The translations under genes were made by a program, and so were the position numbers. From Betaproteobacteria bacterium (GTDB lineage: Bacteria > Pseudomonadota > Gammaproteobacteria > Burkholderiales > Thiobacillaceae), in NCBI GenBank assembly GCA_016219425.1, contig JACRNB010000010.1:221582-285581 (forward strand): a stretch of 64,000 nt of DNA. Reading direction: 5' to 3'. Below the pieces are notes generated by a model. The model was not told the DNA's origin. It saw nothing but the letters and a program-made list of their open reading frames with translations, and ran no database searches. Below, piece after piece: positions 40,751 through 49,654 of this stretch (its first letter is position 1; each line of letters starts with the position of its first letter).

Positions 40751-41292
40751 GCGAACCCGCCACCCCCCTGGCCGTCGCCAACCGCCGTCTGGCCTACAAG
40801 CTGGGCGGCGTGGCGGTGCTGGCCCTGGGCTTCGGCTTCGCCCTGGCCCCGCTGTATGACGTGTTCTGTCAGCTCACCGGCATCAACGGCAAGGTGGAGC
40901 AGTTCAACCTGCCCCCCAGCCAGATGAAGGTGGATCGCAGCCGCTCGGTGCAGGTGCGCTTTCTCAGCCAGCCCATGCCGGGTATGCCCATCGAATTCCA
41001 CCCCAGCCAGTCCAGCCTGAGCATCCACCCCGGCGACATCATCCTGGCCCGCTACTGGGTGCGTAACCCCACCGACACGCCCCTGGCGGGCAACGCCGTA
41101 CCCAGCATCAGCCCCGGCGCAGCCAACGCCTATTTCAAGAAGATCGACTGCTTCTGCTTCCGCGAACAGACCCTGGCCCCCGGCGAGGAACGCGAACTGG
41201 CCGTCACCTTCTGGGTGGATTCGGCGCTGCCGAAATCCATTACCGACATCACCCTTTCCTACGCCTTCTACGGCGCGGTCAAGAAATCCTGA
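40747..41292 (+). CDS. ctaG: Cytochrome c oxidase assembly protein CtaG/Cox11
   Basis: 181 residues, copper chaperone inserting CuB into subunit I. One N-terminal membrane anchor (LGGVAVLALGFGFALAPLYDVFCQ), then the beta-domain with the copper-binding CFCF motif (KKIDCFCFREQTL) and the terminal TLSYAFY. TTG start overlapping the ctaD stop (TTGA), translationally coupled. Confidence 0.95.
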   Translation: MSEPATPLAVANRRLAYKLGGVAVLALGFGFALAPLYDVFCQLTGINGKVEQFNLPPSQMKVDRSRSVQVRFLSQPMPGMPIEFHPSQSSLSIHPGDIILARYWVRNPTDTPLAGNAVPSISPGAANAYFKKIDCFCFREQTLAPGEERELAVTFWVDSALPKSITDITLSYAFYGAVKKS

Positions 41293-41321
41293 CCGCCCGC
41301 GACCCATCAAGGAGCGCTGCC

Positions 41322-42170
41322 ATGTCCGAAACCCAAGCCCACTACTACGTGCCGCACCACAGCCACTACTCGGCCTTGCTGTCGGCGGGCGTCTTCCTCC
41401 TCGCGCTGGGCTTCATCCTGCGCCTCAACGGCATGCCGCCGGGCGTGTGGAGCATGCTGACCGGCTTCGGGGTGATGCTGTTCGTGCTGTTCCGCTGGTT
41501 CGGCATGGTCATCAGCGAAAGCGTGGGCGACCTGTATCACCGCTGGGAAGACCGCTCCTTCCGCTGGGGCATGGCCTGGTTCATCTTCTCCGAGGTGATG
41601 TTCTTTGCCGCCTTCTTCGGCGCGCTGTATTACTTGCGCGTGATCGCGGCGCCGGAACTGGCCAGCTTCGACCCGGCCTACACGCCTTACCCCAACTTCA
41701 CCGGCGCCTGGCCCAGCAGCGGCCCCAAGGGCGACCCCTTCACCCCCATGGCGGCCTGGGGCATCCCCGCCATCAACACCCTGATCCTGCTCAGCTCCGG
41801 CGTCACCGTCACCTGGGCGCATTGGGGGCTGCTCAAGGGACGGCGCGCGCAACTGGTCGCGGGGCTGGCCATGACCGTGGCCCTGGGCCTGCTGTTCCTG
41901 GGCTTGCAGGCCTACGAGTACCACGAGGCCTATACCGAACTGGGCCTGACCCTGAAGGCCGGAGCCTACGGCGCCACCTTCTTCATGCTCACCGGCTTCC
42001 ACGGCTTCCATGTGACGCTGGGGACCATCATGCTGATCGTCATCCTGCTGCGCTCCATGAAAGGCCACTTCAGCGCCGAGAACCACTTCGGCTTCGAAGC
42101 CGTGGCCTGGTACTGGCACTTCGTGGACGTGGTCTGGCTGCTGTTGTTCGTGTTCGTGTACTGGCTGTGA
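41322..42170 (+). CDS. ctaE: Cytochrome c oxidase subunit III
   Basis: 282 residues, seven-helix subunit III. Characteristic WGMAWFIFSEVMFFAAFFGAL with its conserved Glu, and the ends HGFHVTLGTIML and AVAWYWHFVDVVWLLLF. AAGGAG before the ATG at 41322. Part of the coxB-ctaD-ctaG-ctaE run. Confidence 0.97.
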   Translation: MSETQAHYYVPHHSHYSALLSAGVFLLALGFILRLNGMPPGVWSMLTGFGVMLFVLFRWFGMVISESVGDLYHRWEDRSFRWGMAWFIFSEVMFFAAFFGALYYLRVIAAPELASFDPAYTPYPNFTGAWPSSGPKGDPFTPMAAWGIPAINTLILLSSGVTVTWAHWGLLKGRRAQLVAGLAMTVALGLLFLGLQAYEYHEAYTELGLTLKAGAYGATFFMLTGFHGFHVTLGTIMLIVILLRSMKGHFSAENHFGFEAVAWYWHFVDVVWLLLFVFVYWL

Positions 42171-42177
42171 CGGGCGT

Positions 42178-42393
42178 CTACAGCCCGTCGCGCGGAATCA
42201 GCCCGAAGTAGAAGCCGGCCATGAGCAGCAGAAACAGCGTCACCGACAGGGCCACGCGCACGGTCAACGCCTTGGCCACGCGCGTGGGGTCTTCCTTCTC
42301 GCCCTTGGCCCGGAACAACAAGGCGAGGGCGGAGAACAGCGAGGCCACGATGGCCGCCAGGGTCAGTAGTACCAGGGTCTTTGCCATTTCCAT
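42178..42393 (-). CDS. DUF2909 twin-transmembrane protein
   Basis: 71 residues, two helices (TLVLLTLAAIVASLFSALALLF and VALSVTLFLLLMAGFYFGLIP). DUF2909 genes are a small fixture of betaproteobacterial cytochrome oxidase clusters; here the gene lies between ctaE and SURF1 but on the opposite strand. GGAAGGAG upstream of the ATG at 42393. Role unknown; oxidase assembly is inferred from context. Confidence 0.85.
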   Translation of the reverse strand: MEMAKTLVLLTLAAIVASLFSALALLFRAKGEKEDPTRVAKALTVRVALSVTLFLLLMAGFYFGLIPRDGL

Positions 42394-42438
42394 GCGCTCC
42401 TTCCGGGGGGTGGCCGATTATCAACGGATTGCTCCCCC

Positions 42439-43149
42439 ATGCCTGATTTCCGACCCCAACTCTGGCCCAGCCTGGCGGCCCTGCTGATGGTCCCCCTGTT
42501 CATCCACCTGGGGTTGTGGCAGGCCGGCAAGGCGGAACGCAAGGCGGCGCTCCAGGCGACGCTGGACCAGCGACTGGCCGCCGCCCCCGTTGCCCTGCCC
42601 GCGCCGGCGGCCCAGCCGGAAGACCAGCGCTACCTGCGCGTGCAGGTGCGGGGTCGCTACGACGCGGCGCACAGCCTGCTGCTGGATAACCAGATCCACC
42701 AGGGCCGGGCCGGTTTTCATGTCCTCACCCCCCTGCGCCTGGAGCAGGGCGGGCTGATCCTGGTGAACCGGGGCTGGACGCCCTTCTCGGGCGACCGCAG
42801 CCGTCTGCCGCAGATCGCCGTCCCGAGCGGCGTGGTGGCGCTTTCCGGCCACCTGCTGCCGCCGCCCCCGGCGCGGCTGGAGGCGCGTTTCTACCCCCAA
42901 CCGGGACGCTGGAGCGCGCTCTGGCCCGCCCTGGACCTGCCGCGTCTGGCCGCCGAGATGGGGCCGTTGCCGCCCTGGGTGCTGCGCCTGGACCCGGCCC
43001 CCGCCGAAGCGGGGCTGACGCGGGCGTGGGAACGCCCCGACGCGCGCGTCGGCATGCACCGGGGCTACGCCCTGCAATGGTTTCTGCTCGCCGGCGGCCT
43101 GGCGCTGGCCTGGTTGGGCCTGAGCTTCCAGCGCAAGGCGGTTGAATGA
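42439..43149 (+). CDS. SURF1 family oxidase biogenesis protein
   Basis: 236 residues, two terminal membrane helices (LAALLMVPLFIHLGLWQAGKAERK and ALQWFLLAGGLALAWLGLSF). Conserved SURF1 blocks: RYLRVQVRGRYD, LLLDNQIHQGRAGFHVLTPL, LVNRGW and MHRGYALQWF. SURF1 supports haem a insertion into oxidase. Divergent start 45 bases from the DUF2909 gene. Confidence 0.93.
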   Translation: MPDFRPQLWPSLAALLMVPLFIHLGLWQAGKAERKAALQATLDQRLAAAPVALPAPAAQPEDQRYLRVQVRGRYDAAHSLLLDNQIHQGRAGFHVLTPLRLEQGGLILVNRGWTPFSGDRSRLPQIAVPSGVVALSGHLLPPPPARLEARFYPQPGRWSALWPALDLPRLAAEMGPLPPWVLRLDPAPAEAGLTRAWERPDARVGMHRGYALQWFLLAGGLALAWLGLSFQRKAVE

Positions 43150-43179
43150 CTCAAGTCTTCGCATTGTGTGAGCAGATAT

Positions 43180-43258
43180 GTAGCCTGGATGGAGCGCAGC
43201 GGAATCCGGGGACTTTCGCGGTGCAATCCCGGATTCCGCTGCGCTCCATCCGGGCTAC
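43180..43258. repeat. Family B inverted pair
   Basis: GTAGCCTGGATGGAGCGCAG facing GCGCTCCATCCGGGCTAC, between SURF1 and the Sco-like gene. In-frame extensions of the downstream gene through it are not used. Confidence 0.8.
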
Positions 43259-43287
43259 CTCGATGGCTCCGGCTCGTCCGACTTAGG

Positions 43288-43812
43288 ATGAACACGATGA
43301 AACGCCACCTCCCCCTGGCCCTGCTCACCACCCTGGCCCTGCTGCCCGCCCTGGTGGCCGCCGGGTTGTATTGGGGCGGCTGGCGGTCCGAGGGGCATCG
43401 CGCCCATGGTCGTTTTCTCACCCCGCCGGCGGCTCTGGCCGACGCACCCGGCCTGACCCGGGGAGACTGGACCCTGCTCTACCTGACCCCCGCCGCCTGC
43501 GACCCGGTCTGCGTCAAGGCCCTGCACGGCTTGCGCATGGCGCATCGGGCCCAGGGCGGTGAACAGGGCCGGGTGCGGCGACTGGCGCTGACCCCGGACG
43601 CCGCCCTGGCGCGCGACCTGGCGGCGGCGGACCCCGGCCTCGCCGCTCAGCCCGCACCGCCCGCCCTGCGCGCGCGCCTGGGCGACGCCCTCCCCGGCAT
43701 CTACCTGATCGACCCCCAGGGCTACGCCATCCTGCGCTACGCGCCGGACGCGGACCCGCGCGGGTTGCGCCAGGATCTCGCCCACCTGCTCAAGCACTCC
43801 TGGGTAGGTTGA
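43288..43812 (+). CDS. Sco-like/thioredoxin-fold oxidase biogenesis protein
   Basis: 174 residues. N-terminal anchor (LPLALLTTLALLPALVAAGLYWGG), then a thioredoxin-like domain with WTLLYLTPAACDPVCVKAL, where CDPVC matches the CxxxC copper site of Sco proteins. The conserved ending GIYLIDPQGYAILRY..DPRGLRQDL is typical of the small cox-cluster relatives of SCO1. The start could be 43288 or 43297; both follow AGG. Copper delivery to CuA is the likely role, by family. Confidence 0.85.
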   Translation: MNTMKRHLPLALLTTLALLPALVAAGLYWGGWRSEGHRAHGRFLTPPAALADAPGLTRGDWTLLYLTPAACDPVCVKALHGLRMAHRAQGGEQGRVRRLALTPDAALARDLAAADPGLAAQPAPPALRARLGDALPGIYLIDPQGYAILRYAPDADPRGLRQDLAHLLKHSWVG

Positions 43813-43836
43813 GCCCCGACGTATGGAGACCCCGAC

Positions 43837-44745
43837 ATGACCGCCTTCAGCAACACCGCTCCCCTCGTCCCCACCCTGCACCTGAAGGCGCGCGCCTTCT
43901 TCCTCATGTGCAAGCCGCGCGTGAACGCCCTCATCGTGTTCACGGCGGTCATCGGCATGCTGCTCACCGCGCCCGAACTGCCGCCCCTGGGGCTGATGCT
44001 GGCCGCCACCGCGGGCATCGCCCTGGTCTCGGGCGCAGCGGCGGCGGTGAACTGCGTCATCGAACAGCACCTGGACGCGCGCATGGCGCGCACGCGCTGG
44101 CGGCCCCTGCCCCAGGGCGAGGCGGGCGCGACGGAGACCCTGATCCTGGCGGCTCTGCTGGGAGGGCTGGGCCTCGCCATCCTGCATCAGTGGGTCAATG
44201 ACCTCACCCTCTGGCTCACCCTGGCGACCTTTCTCGGCTACGCCGTGATCTACACCGTGCTGCTCAAGCCCGCCACGCCCATGAATATCGTCATCGGCGG
44301 CGCCTCCGGGGCCATGCCGCCGGTGCTGGGCTGGGCCGCCGTGACCGGCGAGGTGTCCGCCGGGGCGCTGGCGCTGTTCCTCATCATCTTCATCTGGACC
44401 CCGCCCCACTTCTGGTCCCTGGCCCTGTACCGGCGCGAGGATTACGCCCGCGCCGGGCTGCCCATGCTGCCCCTCACCCATGGCGAAGAAGTCACGCGCC
44501 TGCACATCCTGCTCTACGCCCTGATGCTGTTGCCGGTGAGCCTGCTGCCCTACACCATGGGGCTGTCCGGCCTGCCCTACCTGTGCGCCGCCCTGGGGCT
44601 CGGGGTCTGGTTTCTGCATGCCACCTGGCGGCTGTTCCGCGCCTATTCCGACGCCCGTGCGCGCCAGACCTTCCGCGTCTCCATCCTCTATCTGACCCTG
44701 CTGTTTGCGGTGCTGCTGCTGGATCACTTTCTCGTCCCGGCGTGA
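43837..44745 (+). CDS. ctaB: Protoheme IX farnesyltransferase (haem O synthase)
   Basis: 302 residues, UbiA-type prenyltransferase. First Asp-rich loop region NCVIEQHLDARMARTRWRPL and second loop region YRREDYARAGLPMLPL are present; about nine hydrophobic helices. It converts haem B to haem O for the oxidase. GGAGA upstream of the ATG; the stop overlaps the ctaA GTG start. Confidence 0.96.
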   Translation: MTAFSNTAPLVPTLHLKARAFFLMCKPRVNALIVFTAVIGMLLTAPELPPLGLMLAATAGIALVSGAAAAVNCVIEQHLDARMARTRWRPLPQGEAGATETLILAALLGGLGLAILHQWVNDLTLWLTLATFLGYAVIYTVLLKPATPMNIVIGGASGAMPPVLGWAAVTGEVSAGALALFLIIFIWTPPHFWSLALYRREDYARAGLPMLPLTHGEEVTRLHILLYALMLLPVSLLPYTMGLSGLPYLCAALGLGVWFLHATWRLFRAYSDARARQTFRVSILYLTLLFAVLLLDHFLVPA

Positions 44746-45797
44746 GCGGCGGCCCTCTCGCCCTGCTGGCCCTCACGGGCCTGCTCGCGGCCCTGCCCCC
44801 TCTTCTGTACGTCTTCTTCAGCCGCGGCGAAGACCGCTACGCCCGGCTCGCGGGCCTCACCGCCTTTCTCGCCTTTGACCTCATCCTGTTCGGCAGCTTC
44901 ACGCGCCTGACCGACTCGGGCCTGGGCTGTCCGGACTGGCCGGGTTGCTACGGCGAGGCCAATCCCCTGGCGGCAGAGACGCCGATCCTGGCGGCGCAGG
45001 CGCATCTGCCCTCCGGCCCGGTGACCTGGGCCAAGGCCTGGATCGAGATGGTTCACCGCTATTTCGCCATGGGTCTGGGCGTGCTTGCCCTGGCACTGGC
45101 CGGGCTGGCCTGGCGACGCTGGCGACGCGGCACGGCGCAGCGGCCCTGGCTGGCGTTTGGGGTGCTGGTGGCGGTATGCGTGCAGGGGGCCTTCGGCGCC
45201 TTCACCGTCACCCTCAAGCTCCAGCCCGCCATCGTCACCCTGCATCTGCTGGGCGGCCTGTTCGTGCTGGCCCTGTTGACCCGGCTGGCCCTGGCACGGC
45301 AGCCGGCGCCCGCCCATGCGGGGCGCATCCCGCGCCGCCTCGCCGGCTTCGCCCTGGCGGCGCTGACGCTCCAGATCGGTCTGGGCGGCTGGGTCAGCAG
45401 CAATTACGCGGTGCTGGCCTGTCCGGACTTTCCGCTCTGCCACGGGGTCTGGCTGCCGCCGATGGAATTCAGCCAGGCCTTCACCTTCTGGCGTCCCCTG
45501 GGCATGACGGCAGAAGGGGAGTGGCTCGCCTTTCCCTCCCTGGTGGCGATCCATTGGGTGCATCGGCTGGGCGCGCTGGTCACGGTCCTGATCCTGAGCG
45601 CGCTGATCTGGCGCGTCTGGCGTCTGGGCCTGACGCGCTGGGCCCGGGCCGCTACCCTGCTGTTGTGCCTGCAAGGGCTGACCGGCCTGACCAACGTGGT
45701 GTGGCAGTGGCCCCTGCCTCTGGCCGTGGCCCACACCGGCGGCGCGGCGCTGCTGGTGATGGCCCTGGTGTGGCTGATGTCGGTGCGGCGCGGGTAG
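44742..45797 (+). CDS. ctaA: Haem A synthase
   Basis: 351 residues, COX15/CtaA. Converts haem O to haem A. Eight hydrophobic helices with paired His residues (EMVHRYFAMGLG, TLHLLGGLF, IHWVHRLGAL, VAHTGGAAL) and Cys pairs in GLGCPDWPGC and ACPDFPLC. GTG start at 44742 overlapping the ctaB stop (GTGA). Last gene of the oxidase cluster. Confidence 0.96.
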   Translation: MSGGPLALLALTGLLAALPPLLYVFFSRGEDRYARLAGLTAFLAFDLILFGSFTRLTDSGLGCPDWPGCYGEANPLAAETPILAAQAHLPSGPVTWAKAWIEMVHRYFAMGLGVLALALAGLAWRRWRRGTAQRPWLAFGVLVAVCVQGAFGAFTVTLKLQPAIVTLHLLGGLFVLALLTRLALARQPAPAHAGRIPRRLAGFALAALTLQIGLGGWVSSNYAVLACPDFPLCHGVWLPPMEFSQAFTFWRPLGMTAEGEWLAFPSLVAIHWVHRLGALVTVLILSALIWRVWRLGLTRWARAATLLLCLQGLTGLTNVVWQWPLPLAVAHTGGAALLVMALVWLMSVRRG

Positions 45798-45807
45798 GGC
45801 CGCAGGC

Positions 45808-46389
45808 TCAGAACGGCAGCAGGTGCGACAGGTCGGCGCGTTGCGCGTCCTGGATCAGGCGTTTGGCGGTCTGGGGCTCGTGCAGCGCCAGATGGCGGAT
45901 CACCTTTTCCACCTGTTCCGGCTCGTTGTTGTGCTGCCGCGCCATGCCCAGGGCATACCACGCAGCGCCGTTCATGGGCTGGAGTTCGGCGGCGTGTTGC
46001 AGCGCTTCGGCAGCGGCGGCGTGCTCGCCCTGGTGCGCGTGGATCATGCCTACGCCGTACCAGGCGCGGTCGTGCCGGGGGTTGAGCTCTGCGGCGCGGC
46101 GTTGCGATGCCAGCGCGGCAGGGTGGTTGCCGCCCTGTTCCTGCACATAACCGAGGTTGAACCAGGTGTCGGCATCCTCCGGTTCGAGGCCGATGGCCCG
46201 GTCGAACCATTCCGCCGCCGCGTTCCAGCGCGCCTTCTGGGCGTGGATCCAGGCGATGCTGCGGGCGCAGCGGGCGTCATGGGGGTCGGCGCGGAAACTG
46301 TCCATGTAGGCTTCGAGGGCGCGCTCGGGCAGGCGCAGGTACTCGCACAGCACGGCGCGCAGGGTGAAGCGGAATCGGTCGAAGTTCAT
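45808..46389 (-). CDS. Tetratricopeptide repeat protein
   Basis: 193 residues consisting of TPR units (RALEAYMDSFRADPHD, AAEWFDRAIGLEPEDADTWFNLGY, RRAAELNPRHDRAWYGVGM, LQHAAELQPMNGAAWYALGM). No signal peptide. Convergent with ctaA. TPR proteins mediate protein contacts; the partner is unknown. Confidence 0.9.
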   Translation of the reverse strand: MNFDRFRFTLRAVLCEYLRLPERALEAYMDSFRADPHDARCARSIAWIHAQKARWNAAAEWFDRAIGLEPEDADTWFNLGYVQEQGGNHPAALASQRRAAELNPRHDRAWYGVGMIHAHQGEHAAAAEALQHAAELQPMNGAAWYALGMARQHNNEPEQVEKVIRHLALHEPQTAKRLIQDAQRADLSHLLPF

Positions 46390-46463
46390 GGTCGGTGCGG
46401 GAGTGGAGGGCGCGCGGGATTCTGGAGGGGATGGTGCGCGCAGGCAACCGTCGGGCGAGGACG

Positions 46464-46500
46464 AAAAAATGCCCCGAGCCGGACGGCGGTCGGGGCATCG
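46464..46500 (-). terminator. Rho-independent terminator of PEP-CTERM gene
   Basis: On the minus strand GATGCCCCGACCGCC..CCGGCTCGGGGCATTTTTT: a strong stem and T-run 32 bases beyond the PEP-CTERM stop. Confidence 0.85.
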
Positions 46501-46531
46501 GATCCGAAACGGAAAGACGTGCGGCGCGGGC

Positions 46532-47164
46532 TCAGGCGGCGGTCTTGCGGCGGGCGTAGCCCAGCCCGGCCAGTCCCAGACCGAGCAGGGCCAGGGAGGC
46601 GGGCTCGGGCACGGGCAGGGGGTTGTGGTTCACGGAGCCGCCAAAGGAGATGTTGCCGTAGCCGCCGCCGAAGGTGTTGTGGGCCTTGACCGCCAGCACG
46701 TTGCCGCCGGCCTGGAGGTAGGGCAGCAGGTTGGCGGAGTAGGGGCCGCCGCCGGTGCCGCCGTTGTGATCGTCGATGACCATCGTGCCGTTCAGCCAGA
46801 CCTGCACGTCGTCATCGAACCAGGCGGTGAAGGAGCCCGAGGTGGGCGTGCCCAGAGAGAATTCCGTGCGCATGTAGAAGGGGGAGATGCTGCCGTTGGA
46901 AGGAAGCCAGCCGCCGGTGTAGTTGACCCAGGCGGAATCGTTATAGCCGGTGCTGCTGTTCCAGCCCACGTTGGCGCCTTCCCAGGCCAGACCTGCGGTG
47001 TTGATGTTGCCGTTGCCGGTCTGGTTCGGGCCGGGGGCGATGGCCAGCCAACTGGCGGAGCCGAGGTTGAGGGAGATCGTGTCGGCGCTGGCGGCGCTGG
47101 CGGCCAGCATGAGCAGGGCGCAGGACACGGCCTGGGCGAGTTTCTTCGGGACGGTTTGAGGCAT
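46532..47164 (-). CDS. PEP-CTERM sorting domain protein
   Basis: 210 residues. Signal peptide (LAQAVSCALLMLAASAASA), a Gly/Asn/Ser/Trp-rich beta domain (WEGANVGWNSSTGYNDSAWVNYTGGW; FDDDVQVWLNGTMVIDDH), then the C-terminal VPEPASLALLGLGLAG helix and ARRK tail. PEP-CTERM proteins are processed by exosortase, cut at the PEP motif and released to the surface or matrix. No exosortase gene is in this window. A sigma54-type promoter is visible upstream. Confidence 0.92.
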   Translation of the reverse strand: MPQTVPKKLAQAVSCALLMLAASAASADTISLNLGSASWLAIAPGPNQTGNGNINTAGLAWEGANVGWNSSTGYNDSAWVNYTGGWLPSNGSISPFYMRTEFSLGTPTSGSFTAWFDDDVQVWLNGTMVIDDHNGGTGGGPYSANLLPYLQAGGNVLAVKAHNTFGGGYGNISFGGSVNHNPLPVPEPASLALLGLGLAGLGYARRKTAA

Positions 47165-47214
47165 GAGGGGGTCTCCTGGTGGCTTGTCCCAGGCTGGCGG
47201 GACGCGTACATGTG

Positions 47215-47231
47215 AAGCACGTCACATGCCA
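47215..47231 (-). promoter_or_regulatory. Candidate sigma54 promoter for PEP-CTERM gene
   Basis: On the minus strand TGGCATGTGACGTGCTT: the GG and GC elements are exactly 10 bases apart and it fits TGGCACG-N4-TTGCW with two mismatches. It lies about 50 bases before the PEP-CTERM start. PEP-CTERM genes under PrsK/PrsR-sigma54 control are known. Confidence 0.6.
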
Positions 47232-47387
47232 TGAAGGCAACTTGTTGATTTTGTTGTGAGTATGGATACCCGCGAAGCGGGCGCTGTCAATAAGTCTGAC
47301 GTATGCGTTCCGGGCTGTGGATAGGCCGATTCCTGTGCGCTCAGGCGGCTAAAATCCACGCGTTCCCGCCCATCCAAGGCCGTTTTC

Positions 47388-47687
47388 ATGACTGTTGACC
47401 TGTTTTTGATCTCCCTGTTGCGCGTGCTGGTGGAAGTGGCGGGCTACGCCCTGCTGGGCCAGGGGGCGCTGGCCCTGCTGGCCGGTCAGCGTCGGCACGA
47501 CAACCTGTTCTACAAGATCCTGCAAACCGTGACCGCGCCGGTGGTGAAGGCGGTGCGCAAGATCGCGCCGCGCTTCATCCTCGACGCCCACATTCCGTTC
47601 CTGACCTTCTTCGTGCTGTTCTGGTTGTGGATCATGCTGGCCCTGGCGCGCCGCTATCTCTGCGCCCTGCACGGCTTGCAGTGCTGA
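47388..47687 (+). CDS. Small membrane protein preceding a symporter
   Basis: 99 residues. N-terminal helix (LFLISLLRVLVEVAGYALLGQGALALLAG), a cytoplasmic amphipathic stretch (RRHDNLFYKILQTVTAPVVKAVRKIAP) and a C-terminal helix (IPFLTFFVLFWLWIMLALARRYLCAL). No family is certain. It is followed after 13 bases by a VC_2705-type symporter that lacks a DUF4212 neighbour, so it may be its partner. Confidence 0.75.
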   Translation: MTVDLFLISLLRVLVEVAGYALLGQGALALLAGQRRHDNLFYKILQTVTAPVVKAVRKIAPRFILDAHIPFLTFFVLFWLWIMLALARRYLCALHGLQC

Positions 47688-47700
47688 ACTGAGCTGTGCG

Positions 47701-49644
47701 GTGAGACCCGCTTACCTCAGCAACCTGTTTCGTTATTACAGCGTCTATACCGGCGGTTTCGTCCTGTTCCTGTTCGCCCTGGCGGTGGCCGAGTTCATGG
47801 GCGTGCCGGAACGGTGGATCGGCTGGATCTTCATGGCCGCCACCATCTCGCTCTACGCCGGCATCGGCATCCTCTCGCGCACTTCGGATGTGGACGAGTT
47901 TTACGTCGCCGGGCGGCGCGTGCCTGCGGTCTACAACGGCATGGCGACGGGCGCGGACTGGATGTCCGCCGCCTCCTTCATCGGCCTGGCCGGCACGCTC
48001 TACGCCAAGGGCTACGACGGGCTCGCCTTCGTCATGGGCTGGACCGGCGGTTATGTCCTGGTGGCGTTGCTGCTGGCGCCCTACCTGCGCAAGTTCGGCC
48101 AGTTCACCATCCCCGACTTCATGGGTGCGCGCTATGGCGGCAATCTGGCGCGTTCGGTGGCGGTCACGGGGGCGATCCTGGCCTCGTTCACCTACGTCAC
48201 CGCCCAGATCTACGGCGTGGGCATCATCACCAGCCGTTTTCTCGATATCCCCTTCGGCACCGGCGTGTTCGTCGGCCTGGGCGGCATCCTGGTGTGTTCG
48301 ATGCTGGGCGGCATGCGCGCGGTGACCTGGACCCAGGTGGCGCAGTACATCATCCTCATCATTGCCTACCTCGCGCCGGTGCTGTTTCTCTCCTACAAGG
48401 TCACCAGCGTGCCGCTGCCGCAGGCGGTGTACGGGCAGGTGATGCAGCAGATCGCCGAGCGCGAATTCGAGATCGCCACTGACCCGGCGGAGGCCAGCGC
48501 GCGCGCCAACTTCGCTGATCGCGCGCGCGAACTGGGTGCGCGCGCCGCCCAGGCGGACCCGGAGGTGGAGGACGCATCGCGCCTGCTGCGGGAACAACGC
48601 ATGGCCCTGGATAGCGCCCAGCCCCTGGTCCCCCACGCCGAGGCCTTCCCCGGCGCGAATCAGGCGGAGCGCGATACCGCGCGGCGCAACTTTCTCGCCC
48701 TGGCGTTTTGTCTGATGGTGGGCACGGCGGCGCTGCCGCATGTGCTGATCCGTTACTACACGACGCCCTCGGTGCGCGAGGCGCGCGAGTCGGTGTTCTG
48801 GTCGCTGCTGTTCATCTTTCTGCTCTATTTCACTGCGCCGGCCTATGCGGTGTTCGCCAAGCACGAGGTCTACACCAACCTGATCGGCACCCCCCTGGCG
48901 GAATTGCCGAGCTGGGTCGCGTCCTGGGCCAAGGTGGGGCTGGTGGCGGTGGAGGACATCAACGGCGACGGCATCCTGCAACTGGCGGAACTGACTCTGA
49001 ATCCGGATGTGATCGTGCTCGCCACGCCCGAGATCGCCGGCTTGCCCTATGTGGTCTCGGGTCTGATTGCCGCGGGCGGGCTGGCGGCGGCGCTGTCCAC
49101 GGCGGATGGCCTGCTGCTCACCATCGTCAACGCCCTGGCCCATGACCTGTACTACCAGATGATCAACCCGCGCGCCTCCACCTCGCGCCGCATCGCCATC
49201 TCCAAGGCCCTGCTGCTGGGGGTGGCGGCGGTGGCGGCCTGGGTGGCCTCGCTCAAGCCCGACACCATCCTGTCCATGGTGGCGTGGGCGTTTTCCATTG
49301 CCGGGGCGTGTTTCTTTCCCGCCCTGGTGCTGGGCATCTTCTGGCGTCGCGCCACGCGCGAAGGGGCGGTGGCGGGGATGCTGGTCGGGCTGGGGTTGAC
49401 GCTGTATTACCTGGTGGGGGTCAAGTTCCTGGAGATGCCGCGCTGGTTCGGCATTGCCGACGTCTCCGCCGGGGTATTCGGCATCCCTGCCGGCTTCCTC
49501 GCCATCGTCGCGGTCAGCCTGCTGACGCCCGCACCGGGAGCGCCGATCCAGAACCTGATCGGCGAGTTGCGCTATCCGCGATTGCCGCAGAACGGTGCGG
49601 CGGCTCCAGTAGAATCCGCCGACCCTTCCGTCCACCGCCACTGA
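47701..49644 (+). CDS. VC_2705-family sodium:solute symporter (third in window)
   Basis: 647 residues, GTG start (GTGAGACCCGC). Very similar in pattern to the 35434 symporter: [58 protein letters not shown]. It has a shorter Ala/Arg/Glu-rich insertion (about 48433-48680, [20 protein letters not shown]) and an EF-hand-like loop [12 protein letters not shown] (48955-48990) before [13 protein letters not shown]. Probably a paralogue by ancient duplication. Substrate unknown. Confidence 0.9.
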   Translation: MRPAYLSNLFRYYSVYTGGFVLFLFALAVAEFMGVPERWIGWIFMAATISLYAGIGILSRTSDVDEFYVAGRRVPAVYNGMATGADWMSAASFIGLAGTLYAKGYDGLAFVMGWTGGYVLVALLLAPYLRKFGQFTIPDFMGARYGGNLARSVAVTGAILASFTYVTAQIYGVGIITSRFLDIPFGTGVFVGLGGILVCSMLGGMRAVTWTQVAQYIILIIAYLAPVLFLSYKVTSVPLPQAVYGQVMQQIAEREFEIATDPAEASARANFADRARELGARAAQADPEVEDASRLLREQRMALDSAQPLVPHAEAFPGANQAERDTARRNFLALAFCLMVGTAALPHVLIRYYTTPSVREARESVFWSLLFIFLLYFTAPAYAVFAKHEVYTNLIGTPLAELPSWVASWAKVGLVAVEDINGDGILQLAELTLNPDVIVLATPEIAGLPYVVSGLIAAGGLAAALSTADGLLLTIVNALAHDLYYQMINPRASTSRRIAISKALLLGVAAVAAWVASLKPDTILSMVAWAFSIAGACFFPALVLGIFWRRATREGAVAGMLVGLGLTLYYLVGVKFLEMPRWFGIADVSAGVFGIPAGFLAIVAVSLLTPAPGAPIQNLIGELRYPRLPQNGAAAPVESADPSVHRH

Positions 49645-49654
49645 ACGCCTGATC

